Part shown: positions 1-5,397 of the stretch, one piece after another
Position numbering within the stretch: position 1 is the stretch's first letter
Layout of the letters: each line of letters starts with the position of its first letter
Assembly (NCBI GenBank): GCA_031276055.1
Contig: JAISNW010000007.1
Location: 1 to 7,038 of the forward strand
Reading direction: 5' to 3'
Origin: Deferribacteraceae bacterium
GTDB taxonomy: Bacteria > Chrysiogenota > Deferribacteres > Deferribacterales > JAISNW01
DNA: 7,038 nt
Program-made: the position numbers and the translations under genes
Notes under the pieces: generated by a model
Databases searched by the model: none
Told to the model about the DNA's origin: nothing
What the model saw: only the letters and a program-made list of their open reading frames with translations

Positions 1-184
1 GTTTTGCGGCAAAACGGACAACCTTTACGACATCGTCTGTATTTTTAGGATATACTACACAAGCCGGATATATCTGATAGATGCCGGCATCAGTTGAGAG
101 CAGTGCACGGCTAAGCTCATCTACACACACTCCGCCTTCTATATTGTCTATACGGATGCTGCTCTCGGCGGAGTTATTCATCAT
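1..184 (-). CDS. FAD-linked oxidase (D-lactate/glycolate oxidase type), N-terminal fragment, cut by window edge
   Basis: An open frame of 61 codons runs from tandem ATGs (184 and 181) off the left edge without a stop. The translation contains the segments GGVCVDELSRALLSTDAGIY, QIYPACVVYPKNTDDV and VKVVRFAAK. This is the usual start of FAD_binding_4 (PCMH-fold) oxidases such as D-lactate dehydrogenase, GlcD and the large FAD plus Fe-S (YdiJ-like) dehydrogenases: 'TDxxxYxxxPxxVVxPxxxxDVVxxVRxA'. These enzymes oxidise 2-hydroxy acids with FAD and pass electrons to quinone or an Fe-S partner. The FAD-binding glycine loop and any Fe-S domain lie beyond the window, so the subtype cannot be named. 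The start sits inside the end of the upstream Sel1 gene (ATGATGAATAA, where the TAA is that gene's stop). No strong Shine-Dalgarno is visible, so translational coupling is likely. Transcription would come from the promoter at 895-923. The family is fairly sure; the substrate is unknown. Confidence 0.8.
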   Translation of the reverse strand, partial: MMNNSAESSIRIDNIEGGVCVDELSRALLSTDAGIYQIYPACVVYPKNTDDVVKVVRFAAK

Positions 185-857
185 AGGCGACAGTATCGCA
201 GCTTATCCCATATTTCATTACAAGGTTGCCTACTCTCCTCCCTTTATTGCGGGTTTCGCAGATAAGGCTCTTCCCCTTAACCGCATCTTTTTTGACGCCG
301 AGCCCGTGGAGGTAAAACTCCGCCATTATAGCCATAGACATAGGAACTCCCGTCTGTGCAGAGAGTTCGCAATAGGGCGCCGCACTCTTATACTCCTTTC
401 TGAAAGCGTAATAGCGGCAAGAGTAATGAAGCCCCGCAAGGCTGCCGAAATCGGCGGTTTTAAGAAACCACTTCAGAGACTTTTCCGCCTCATAGCGCCC
501 TCCGATAAGGGCGTTTTCATAGAGGTAGCCCAATAGGTCCATAGCGCGCACAGAACCTTTTGCCGCCGCCTCTTCTAATATGTTTGCTCCGCTGTTAAAG
601 TGGGCGTTATCCCTCACAAGAATATCGTTTAACCCGTTTTCAAAGAGCTCTTCAGCCTCATCATTGGCTGTAAAGTTTCTGTATGAAGGCATCTCATTCC
701 TTAAAATTTTTGTAAAATAGTCCTCCAGCATATCCCTTGTGGGTTTATCAGGTTGCAGCGCCTCGTTCATATAGATAGGATCATAGTCCATACCTTTGAA
801 GAATACCATAATAACAACCAATGCAAGCAGAACAACAATTAAAAGGAAACGTCCCAC
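174..857 (-). CDS. Membrane-anchored Sel1-repeat protein
   Basis: The product has 227 aa. The start is GTG at 857; an ATG two bases upstream is in another frame. An AGGGAAG Shine-Dalgarno (868-862) precedes the GTG at normal spacing. Residues 4-20 form one strongly hydrophobic helix right after MGR, which looks like an uncleaved N-terminal anchor with the rest outside the cytoplasm. About residues 21-95 are acidic and unrecognised. Residues about 99-136 and 170-205 look like Sel1 (TPR-like) repeats, with landmarks 'AMDLLGYLYENA...EAEKSLKWFLKTADFG' and 'MSMAIMAEFYLHGLGVKKD'. The helices between them, around 'YKSAAPYCELSAQTG', probably form a degenerate repeat. Sel1 repeats are protein-interaction scaffolds, so no enzymatic role is implied. 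The 3' end overlaps the next gene, an FAD-linked oxidase, by 8-11 nt, suggesting co-translation. The partner protein is unknown. Confidence 0.8.
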   Translation of the reverse strand: MGRFLLIVVLLALVVIMVFFKGMDYDPIYMNEALQPDKPTRDMLEDYFTKILRNEMPSYRNFTANDEAEELFENGLNDILVRDNAHFNSGANILEEAAAKGSVRAMDLLGYLYENALIGGRYEAEKSLKWFLKTADFGSLAGLHYSCRYYAFRKEYKSAAPYCELSAQTGVPMSMAIMAEFYLHGLGVKKDAVKGKSLICETRNKGRRVGNLVMKYGISCDTVAYDE

Positions 858-894
858 ATTACTTCCCTGCTTAAATTTCTAACTTAGAGATTTT

Positions 895-923
895 AATATA
901 CTTCAGGATATAAGTTCAGTCAA
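895..923 (-). promoter_or_regulatory. Sigma70-type promoter for the Sel1/FAD-oxidase pair
   Basis: On the minus strand there is TTGACT (923-918), a 17-bp spacer, then TATATT (900-895). Each box matches consensus at 5 of 6 bases with ideal spacing. The predicted transcription start is near 888, giving a leader of about 31 nt that contains the AGGGAAG ribosome site of the Sel1 gene. It lies in the 76-bp gap after the DUF167 gene, so the Sel1/oxidase pair probably has its own transcript, possibly with read-through from upstream. Confidence 0.6.
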
Positions 924-933
924 ATTCTTTATG

Positions 934-1194
934 TTAATTTCGGAGTAAAAAAGAGTTTTTATTTTTTAGGAGGCTTTCATCAAATGAGAAAGATTTAAGC
1001 CTTGACTTCTCGCCTTTAACCAGCGTTACAGCGCTCTTTGGAATTCCCAAACTTTCAGCAATGAAATTAATAGCGGCATCGTTTGCTGCATGTCGGGAGG
1101 GCGGGGCGTTCACCTTTAACTTTTGGCATCCATTATATTCACCCGCCAATTCGGTTTTTTTAGCATTCGGCTGAACATATAGGGCTATAACCAT
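934..1194 (-). CDS. yggU: DUF167 / YggU family protein
   Basis: The product has 86 aa. The sequence fits the DUF167 (YggU/UPF0235) family: it starts almost at once with the β-strand 'LYVQPNAKKTE', then 'LKVNAPPSRHAANDAAINFI', matching the family signature 'v.P.a....i....l.v.v.apP..GkANkali.fLa'. It continues with 'LGIPKSAVTLVKGEKSRLKSF', matching the usual '...v.i..G..sr.K.v.i' ending. Notable is RHAAN where most members have GKAN. The family is small, cytosolic and widespread, with solved structures but no settled biochemical role. The ATG at 1194 is 4 nt after the stop of the polyprenyl synthase gene and has no clear ribosome site of its own, so it is probably coupled to that gene. The last ~15 residues (KNKNSFLLRN) are an unconserved tail. 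The family assignment is firm; the function is unknown. Confidence 0.88.
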   Translation of the reverse strand: MVIALYVQPNAKKTELAGEYNGCQKLKVNAPPSRHAANDAAINFIAESLGIPKSAVTLVKGEKSRLKSFSFDESLLKNKNSFLLRN

Positions 1195-1198
1195 AGGG

Positions 1199-2227
1199 TT
1201 ACTTTATGAGCCTGTCTTTCATTATAACTGACAGCTCTTTACCCACTGTGCTGGATTCTTTAAGAGAGTTTACAAGGTACATAAGGGCTTCTCTATATAC
1301 TGAGGGCTCAAATTCCATAAGGATTTTTTGGGCTTTCTTGATATAACCTGTTATAACGGTTTGCGCCTTAGGGCGGATATTATATCGTTCTAACCACCCC
1401 AAAAGCTCGGCTAGCTTTTCATCATTATCTTTATGAGAGAGAAAGAGCTGTTTCACAGCACTGTAATCTTCTGGATTTTCAGCACAATACCTGCATAAGA
1501 GGATAATTGGGAGAGTTGGTTTTTTTTCAGCCAGATCCGTGCCTGCCTTTTTGCCTAAAAGCTCAATATCTGCATAGTAATCCATAAGATCGTCTTGCAG
1601 TTGAAAAGCGCAGCCGATATGCATTCCGAGAGAATATAATAGCTTTTCGTTGCGCTTATCAGTAGGTTTAGCTATTAAAGAGCCGCAGGCGCAGGCAGCA
1701 GAGAATAAGGCTGCGGTTTTGCCGAAAACAATACTTAAATACTCCTGCATGGTAATATTTAGATCAGATGCTCTCTTTAATTGAAGAACCTCCGCCGCGC
1801 TCATCTGGTTTACAGCGTTTACTATCAGCGTTACTATGGGGGTTGGGTATTTTTTCAACAGAGTTAGAAAGGCTGATGTATAAAGGCAGTCCCCTGTGAG
1901 GACTGCCGCCTGATTCCCATAAACAGCATTTGTGCTCGGCGCACCTCTACGGCTGGTAGAACCATCGACTACATCATCATGCATTAAAGATGCAGTGTGA
2001 ACCTGTTCAATAATAGCGCCTAAAGCCTTTGTGCGTTTTCCTGTGTATCCAGAGAGGGCGGCTGTAAGCAGCAGAAGCAGGGAGCGCACCCTCTTACCGC
2101 CGCTCTTAAAAAAGGAGTTGGCAATCTCATTTATGATGGAAAGTTTAGAATAACAAGAGCAAGCAATCTCTTCTTCAATCTGTTTCAGCCCTTCCTCCGC
2201 AAGCGAATATATATCTGCAACAGTCAT
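1199..2227 (-). CDS. ispB: Trans polyprenyl diphosphate synthase (octaprenyl/heptaprenyl type)
   Basis: The enzyme extends farnesyl or geranylgeranyl diphosphate with isopentenyl diphosphate to make the side chain of quinones. From the ATG at 2227 it has 342 aa. Visible motifs are GGKR (43-46), HTASLMH before the first aspartate motif DDVVD (84-88) followed by SRRG, GKTAALF (169-175), FQLQ plus the second motif DDLMD (212-216), and GKKAGTDLAEKKPTLP (225-240). All substrate and Mg2+ ligands appear intact. Alanine, not a bulky aromatic, occupies the fifth position before the first DDxxD, which in this family goes with long products; exact chain length cannot be read. A TTG at 2245 would add six residues but has no ribosome site. 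GGAG (2243-2240) lies 12 nt before the ATG at 2227, somewhat long but better. It is followed at 4 nt by the DUF167 gene. No convincing promoter was found in the gap upstream; the best guess is TGGACA with an 18-bp spacer to TAATCT, which is weak. Confidence 0.9.
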   Translation of the reverse strand: MTVADIYSLAEEGLKQIEEEIACSCYSKLSIINEIANSFFKSGGKRVRSLLLLLTAALSGYTGKRTKALGAIIEQVHTASLMHDDVVDGSTSRRGAPSTNAVYGNQAAVLTGDCLYTSAFLTLLKKYPTPIVTLIVNAVNQMSAAEVLQLKRASDLNITMQEYLSIVFGKTAALFSAACACGSLIAKPTDKRNEKLLYSLGMHIGCAFQLQDDLMDYYADIELLGKKAGTDLAEKKPTLPIILLCRYCAENPEDYSAVKQLFLSHKDNDEKLAELLGWLERYNIRPKAQTVITGYIKKAQKILMEFEPSVYREALMYLVNSLKESSTVGKELSVIMKDRLIK

Positions 2228-2352
2228 AGCGCCTAATTGCTCCAATTTTCATTTTTCGGCTGCACAACGATAGAGATTAGCATATTAAGAACGGTATTGT
2301 CCATAACTAAATTATCTGTTAGCAACACCGACAATGAGGAAAGAGGCAAGGG

Positions 2353-2378
2353 AAGGGGAAGGGGCAGCCCTTCCCCTT
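2353..2378 (-). terminator. Hairpin ending the flavoprotein/cytochrome/Sel1 operon
   Basis: This is a perfect 11-bp inverted repeat, AAGGGGAAGGG / CCCTTCCCCTT, with a 4-nt loop. It starts 13 nt after the stop of the small Sel1 gene. On the minus strand the hairpin is followed by a pyrimidine-rich stretch (CCCTTGCCTCTTTCC) rather than a clean run of T, so it may be a weak intrinsic terminator or an RNA-stabilising 3' end. Nothing on the plus strand needs a terminator here. Confidence 0.6.
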
Positions 2379-2391
2379 ACAGAAAAACCAG

Positions 2392-2793
2392 CTATTTCTT
2401 CTTTATGCTCTTTGCAAGCTCTTTAGAGAGCGCTATAGCATCTGACTTCTGTTTTTCAGAAAGTTGGAGCAGGCAGAGGTATTCACTGGAATCAACTTCA
2501 CCCGCAGCAAGATAGAGCCAACCGCACCCTTTAAGTTTATCGCCTTCTACTCCATCCCAACCGAAAAATTGGAGAGTTCCAAGCTCATACTGGGCTTGAG
2601 CGTGCCCTTGACGTGCGGCTTTTTCAAACCATTCAGCGGCTTTGCCGTCCTCGCCTTCATCAAGATAGGCTTTAGCAAGTTCATACTGTGCATCGGCTTT
2701 GCCTGTATTCGCCGCTTTTGTGAGGGCGGCAATATCCGCAGAGAAAGCAGCCCCTGCAAATAAGACTAAAAACAGAATAAGATACTTCTTCAT
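2392..2793 (-). CDS. Small periplasmic Sel1-repeat protein linked to the flavocytochrome genes
   Basis: From the ATG at 2793 the product has 133 aa. That start has GAGG six bases upstream (2803-2800) and gives a textbook Sec signal, MKKYLILFLVLFAGAAFS, likely cut before ADIAAL. The in-frame ATGs at 2811 and 2805 would put MIMRLL in front and lack a ribosome site. The mature part has two Sel1/TPR-like repeats: about 31-64 ('ADAQYELAKAYLDEGEDGKAAEWFEKAARQG') and 65-101 ('AQAQYELGTLQFFGWDGVEGDKLKGCGWLYLAA'). A lysine-rich C-terminal helix (LSKELAKSIKKK) follows. The two mature cysteines (90, 107) are not in a CxxCH heme motif. It lies 24 nt after the tetraheme cytochrome gene and before the operon hairpin, so it is very probably co-transcribed. 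An assembly or docking role for the reductase is inferred from position only. It is not closely similar to the larger Sel1 protein at 174-857. Confidence 0.82.
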   Translation of the reverse strand: MKKYLILFLVLFAGAAFSADIAALTKAANTGKADAQYELAKAYLDEGEDGKAAEWFEKAARQGHAQAQYELGTLQFFGWDGVEGDKLKGCGWLYLAAGEVDSSEYLCLLQLSEKQKSDAIALSKELAKSIKKK

Positions 2794-2799
2794 AAGCAA

Positions 2800-2803
2800 C
2801 CTC
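2800..2803 (-). promoter_or_regulatory. Ribosome binding site fixing the small Sel1 gene start
   Basis: GAGG on the minus strand lies six bases before the ATG at 2793. It decides for this ATG over the in-frame ATGs at 2805 and 2811, which overlap or precede it and have only AT-rich sequence upstream. Confidence 0.6.
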
Positions 2804-2817
2804 ATTATCATAATATT

Positions 2818-3177
2818 TTACGGCACTTTATTGGTGAAATCGTGGCACTTGTTGCAATAAAGGCGGGTCGGCTTGTGGGCGGCGTGGCACTCAGTGCAGG
2901 CGATAGGCGCTTCATGGGAATCATGCACATAGTGCTCTGTCTGTTTGCCTTTCTTATCCACAAAGATAACAGCTTCAGCGTCTAACATATCCCCGTGGCA
3001 CTGTATGCAAGCCTCTGGTTCAGCAGCCGCTGCGGGTTCATTAACTCCGTGGCAGTCAGCGCACTCTAGGGAGTTTTCCTTGTGTTTGCCTGACACCTCA
3101 TTTTTAGATGCTGCATAAGTTAGAGTTACAACAAAGATAAGCGTTAAGCCAACCCCTAAATGTGCAAATTTTCTCAT
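2818..3177 (-). CDS. Periplasmic tetraheme cytochrome c, flavocytochrome c3 heme subunit type
   Basis: The product has 119 aa with a Sec signal (residues 1-22, ...FVVTLTYA) and four CxxCH heme sites: CADCH 39-43, CIQCH 57-61, CTECH 94-98 and CNKCH 108-112. The spacing and surrounding residues match the N-terminal heme domain of Shewanella fumarate reductase (Fcc3): EC..CH, then QCH-G at the second heme, then an EHY..H.SH stretch, AC.ECH.AH and finally YC..CH-F. Candidate distal ligands are His32, His82, His85, His88 and His101. It should carry electrons in the periplasm from a quinol dehydrogenase to the flavin enzyme encoded just upstream. The ATG at 3177 is preferred over the TTG at 3180 because AGGGGAG (3192-3186) is 8 nt before it. 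The gene starts 19 nt after the flavoprotein stop. In Shewanella this domain is fused to the flavoprotein; here it is separate. Confidence 0.93.
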   Translation of the reverse strand: MRKFAHLGVGLTLIFVVTLTYAASKNEVSGKHKENSLECADCHGVNEPAAAAEPEACIQCHGDMLDAEAVIFVDKKGKQTEHYVHDSHEAPIACTECHAAHKPTRLYCNKCHDFTNKVP

Positions 3178-3185
3178 CAAACCGA

Positions 3186-3192
3186 CTCCCCT
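3186..3192 (-). promoter_or_regulatory. Ribosome binding site of the tetraheme cytochrome gene
   Basis: AGGGGAG on the minus strand, in the 19-nt gap after the flavoprotein gene, lies 8 nt before the ATG at 3177. It favours that ATG over the TTG immediately before it. Confidence 0.65.
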
Positions 3193-3196
3193 AGTC

Positions 3197-4918
3197 TTAG
3201 ATGTCTATCTGGCGCACGCCGGGCAGATTGTATTTGCCCGTCACCATAAAACCAGCCAGATACCCCATTGTTACACAACGCCCATGCCCAATGCCCGCAC
3301 ATATGGTGGGGTAGTCCGCTGCGAAGAAATCGCCTGCAGCAGAACCTGCTACATAGAGCCCTTCAATAGGTTGATCGTCTTTATCCAGCACCTGTAGGCG
3401 CGGGTTGGTATGCAGCCCGCCTGACATGGAGAGCACGGTTGCGGCTAGTTTTCCTGCATAGAAAGGCGCTTTTACTATCTGCCTTAAAAGCTCTTTCCGT
3501 TTTCCATAATCAACGTCATCGCCCATTTTAGCGAGTTCATTGTAGCGCGCAACGGTCTTTTTCAATTCGGCTGCGGGCACATCCATCTTTTTAGCAAGCT
3601 CATCAAGGGTATTGGCAGTAACCACCTTTCCTTGCTCGATATTTGCTTTCAGAAGAGCTTCTTCTTCTTTCAGATCGTACGGTTCATTGTTAAGCCGTGA
3701 CATCTGTCCATAGAAGAGACCGCCGGATACTCCCATATCAAGCTGTTCTTTAACCTGTTTTAAGCCGTCTGCATCATAGATGGTCCACGCCACCCCGCCT
3801 TTAGGTTCAAAGAGCTTGCTGCAGCTTTTAGATTGTGTGTTCACATCTTCATTCTTAAAACGTTTGCCGAGAGCGTTTACATGGAGGAAGCCATAGCTTG
3901 TAGCGCCCGCTTCAAGGTGGATAACCGCCGCATGCGGCTCTGTTTTCTGCATAACGCCGCCTATCTGAAAGGCTTGCTTATGAAGATCCCCTGTGTTGCA
4001 CTTATTAGGAAAGTAGATTTGGGCGTCAGCTAAACGGACAATAGGACACCAGCGGTCTGTCATAGCGCGATCAGATGCGTAGTCGCCAGAGGCTATAATC
4101 ACCCCTTTAGAGACGACAAACCTTGTAAGATTGCTCCCTCTACCCGCTACAACAGAGGTTACTCGCCCATTTTTAGCCGCACGTTCCAATTTAACGGAAG
4201 GGGTGTTAAAGTTGACAGTAATCCCGCGCTCTTGACATATTTCAACAAGGGCTTTAACAGCAGCTTCGTTGCCGCGTATCCCTGTTTTAGTATCTTCAAA
4301 CATATGGGTAACAGGGTATTCTGTGTAATCAGGACCTTTGTAATATTGATTCCAAAGCCCGGCGGTTATCCCCTTTGGTTTTAAGAGGTTTGCTGTCCAG
4401 TTGAAGGCATGTCCGCTGGTTCTTGCAAAGAGCCATAAAAGGTCTTCATTTACACGCCCTTGCGCCCAGCGCACCCATTCACGGATAATCTGGCGATAGT
4501 TAGGCTGTTCAATCTTTAAGCCGCGTTGAACATCGGTGTCAAAACCGGTGATGTGGCCTCCGCGTGCAGCATGCACTCTGTTTTTTTCAATAATCTGCAC
4601 TTCGCCCGCACCCTGTTCTTTTGCGGAAAGGGCGGCGATTGTGCCGGTAATTCCGCAGCCGATCACGAGCACATCAACCTTCACGGTCTTTTTGATGTTC
4701 GCTTCAGGGATGGCAGCCGCCGGCAAATCCCACGGATAGGGTTGGCAGTTGGAACGGTCTGCTGCCTGTGCTGCAGCTTCAGTCGCCAGATTAGGCGCCA
4801 ACGTCGCTGCGGCGGCAACCCCCGCAACAGCGGCGGTGGTTTTGAAGAAATCTCTGCGGCTTATTTCAGCAACAGAGGCCTCCTCTGTCTCGGCAAGGTG
4901 ATTGTTTTCGGTGTCCAT
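3197..4918 (-). CDS. Tat-exported FAD-dependent reductase, fumarate reductase-like flavoprotein subunit
   Basis: The product has 573 aa. It starts with a Tat signal: SRRDFFK at 20-26, an alanine-rich h-region at 29-45, and a likely cut near ATEAAAQA. The FAD-binding Rossmann site follows (VDVLVIGCGITG, 81-92), then an acidic strand end (IIEKN, 109-113) and the ARGGH segment (118-122). The GKRFKNED block (351-358) and the C-terminal FAD-contacting region GLYVAGSAAGDFFAADYPT (520-538) with GIGHGR (542-547) place it in the FAD_binding_2 / fumarate reductase flavoprotein family. The catalytic set of fumarate reductase is mostly not visible: no TTRD arginine after GKRF.NE, no HHTMGG (SMSGG instead), and no GANRLGG arginine (ADYPTICAG instead). 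The substrate is therefore probably not fumarate. Electrons should come from the tetraheme cytochrome 19 nt downstream. The ATG at 4918 has an excellent GGAGG site 6 nt upstream. The family is certain; the substrate is unknown. Confidence 0.9.
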   Translation of the reverse strand: MDTENNHLAETEEASVAEISRRDFFKTTAAVAGVAAAATLAPNLATEAAAQAADRSNCQPYPWDLPAAAIPEANIKKTVKVDVLVIGCGITGTIAALSAKEQGAGEVQIIEKNRVHAARGGHITGFDTDVQRGLKIEQPNYRQIIREWVRWAQGRVNEDLLWLFARTSGHAFNWTANLLKPKGITAGLWNQYYKGPDYTEYPVTHMFEDTKTGIRGNEAAVKALVEICQERGITVNFNTPSVKLERAAKNGRVTSVVAGRGSNLTRFVVSKGVIIASGDYASDRAMTDRWCPIVRLADAQIYFPNKCNTGDLHKQAFQIGGVMQKTEPHAAVIHLEAGATSYGFLHVNALGKRFKNEDVNTQSKSCSKLFEPKGGVAWTIYDADGLKQVKEQLDMGVSGGLFYGQMSRLNNEPYDLKEEEALLKANIEQGKVVTANTLDELAKKMDVPAAELKKTVARYNELAKMGDDVDYGKRKELLRQIVKAPFYAGKLAATVLSMSGGLHTNPRLQVLDKDDQPIEGLYVAGSAAGDFFAADYPTICAGIGHGRCVTMGYLAGFMVTGKYNLPGVRQIDI

Positions 4919-4951
4919 AAACTTCCTCCATTATTATTTTACTGCGGATTT

Positions 4952-4980
4952 AATATAACAGCTTTTATTTTATGTTTCTA
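4952..4980 (-). promoter_or_regulatory. Candidate promoter of the flavoprotein/cytochrome operon
   Basis: On the minus strand, TAGAAA (4980-4975, 4 of 6 to -35) and a 17-bp spacer lead to TATATT (4957-4952, 5 of 6 to -10), with TG one base before it as in extended -10 promoters. The predicted start near 4945 gives a leader of about 26 nt that includes the GGAGG site. The surroundings are AT-rich, so chance matches are possible; the weak -35 would fit an activated promoter. Confidence 0.45.
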
Positions 4981-4994
4981 GTATCAAACGATAC
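4981..4994. promoter_or_regulatory. Palindrome GTATC-N4-GATAC, candidate CRP/FNR-type operator
   Basis: This is a perfect 5-4-5 inverted repeat, GTATCAAACGATAC, directly touching the -35 box of the predicted operon promoter and centred about 42.5 bp upstream of the predicted start. That architecture (5-bp arms, 4-bp centre, centre near -41.5) is the class II activator layout of CRP/FNR-family regulators. The arms are not the FNR consensus TTGAT/ATCAA, so the regulator is unknown. Confidence 0.4.
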
Positions 4995-5347
4995 ATAAAT
5001 ACAAATTTTTTCTTAAAAACTAATATCAGTTTATTATATAGAGATAATTTTCGTCAAATTAATATAGATGATAAAAGCTAAATTTATACTCTTAAAATAG
5101 AAAACTTTATATATCAATTAGATACAAGGTAATATTCTTGAATACACTGTTATATTGTTAAGGCTTAAAAATTATTGTTATGCTAATATGTTTTCAAAAT
5201 TGATTTTTATAAACCTTTTGAATATTCAGTTTAAGAGGTATATAGCGCAGATATTGAAGTATAACAGCACTTTCAAAGCTGTTTTCTTGATACGAAAATT
5301 AAATTTTTTGTATATTTTAAGTATTAATGATGAGCGGGGGTTGGATT
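4995..5347. other. AT-rich non-coding interval, no gene seen
   Basis: Hand counting 4981-5340 gives 81 G/C in 360 bases, about 22-23%, far below the neighbouring genes. The only frame of note is a plus-strand one from a TTG at 5155 (64 codons). Its product is rich in I, L, F, N and K, as expected from AT-rich noise, and it has no ribosome site, so I do not call it. Contents I can point to are a 6-bp stem AACAGC...GCTGTT (5263-5283) followed by TTTTCTT on the plus strand, and a plus-strand promoter-like match at 5287-5316. No tRNA, insertion-sequence end or regular repeat array was seen. Confidence 0.6.
5287..5316 (+). promoter_or_regulatory. Promoter-like match pointing at the 3' end of the DUF4405 gene
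   Basis: TTGATA, an 18-bp spacer and TATATT give 5 of 6 matches in both boxes on the plus strand. The predicted start is near 5323, just before the 5348-5378 hairpin. No plus-strand gene follows, so it could drive a short or antisense RNA, or be a chance match in AT-rich DNA. Confidence 0.25.
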
Positions 5348-5378
5348 AGGGGGCTTTTTTCGGCATTAAAAAACCCCT
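5348..5378 (-). terminator. Imperfect hairpin after the DUF4405 gene
   Basis: On the minus strand AGGGGTTTTTT (5378-5368) can pair with AAAAAAGCCCCCT (5360-5348) around a 7-nt loop, with a 2-nt bulge in the right arm. It lies about 20 nt after the DUF4405 stop. There is no U run after the stem on the minus strand, so it is a plausible but not textbook terminator. Confidence 0.4.
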
Positions 5379-5397
5379 GTCTGCACATTTTTAGCAA

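Noticed and set aside
81..536. 151-codon plus-strand frame
   Set aside because: It lies antisense to the Sel1 gene at 174-857 and the FAD-oxidase start, has no ribosome site, and its product shows no family features.
4526..4981. 151-codon plus-strand frame antisense to the Tat signal and FAD-binding region
   Set aside because: The minus-strand flavoprotein frame is unambiguous here. The Cys-, Arg- and Gly-rich product is what the antisense of an alanine-rich coding stretch gives.
5263..5283. AACAGC/GCTGTT stem followed by TTTTCTT on the plus strand as an intrinsic terminator
   Set aside because: The stem is only 6 bp with a 9-nt loop and there is no plus-strand gene upstream to terminate. 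It is mentioned in the interval note but not called.
5155..5349. 64-codon plus-strand frame in the AT-rich gap
   Set aside because: It has a TTG start without a ribosome site, a product dominated by I, L, F, N, K and Y as expected from random AT-rich DNA, and no recognisable motif.
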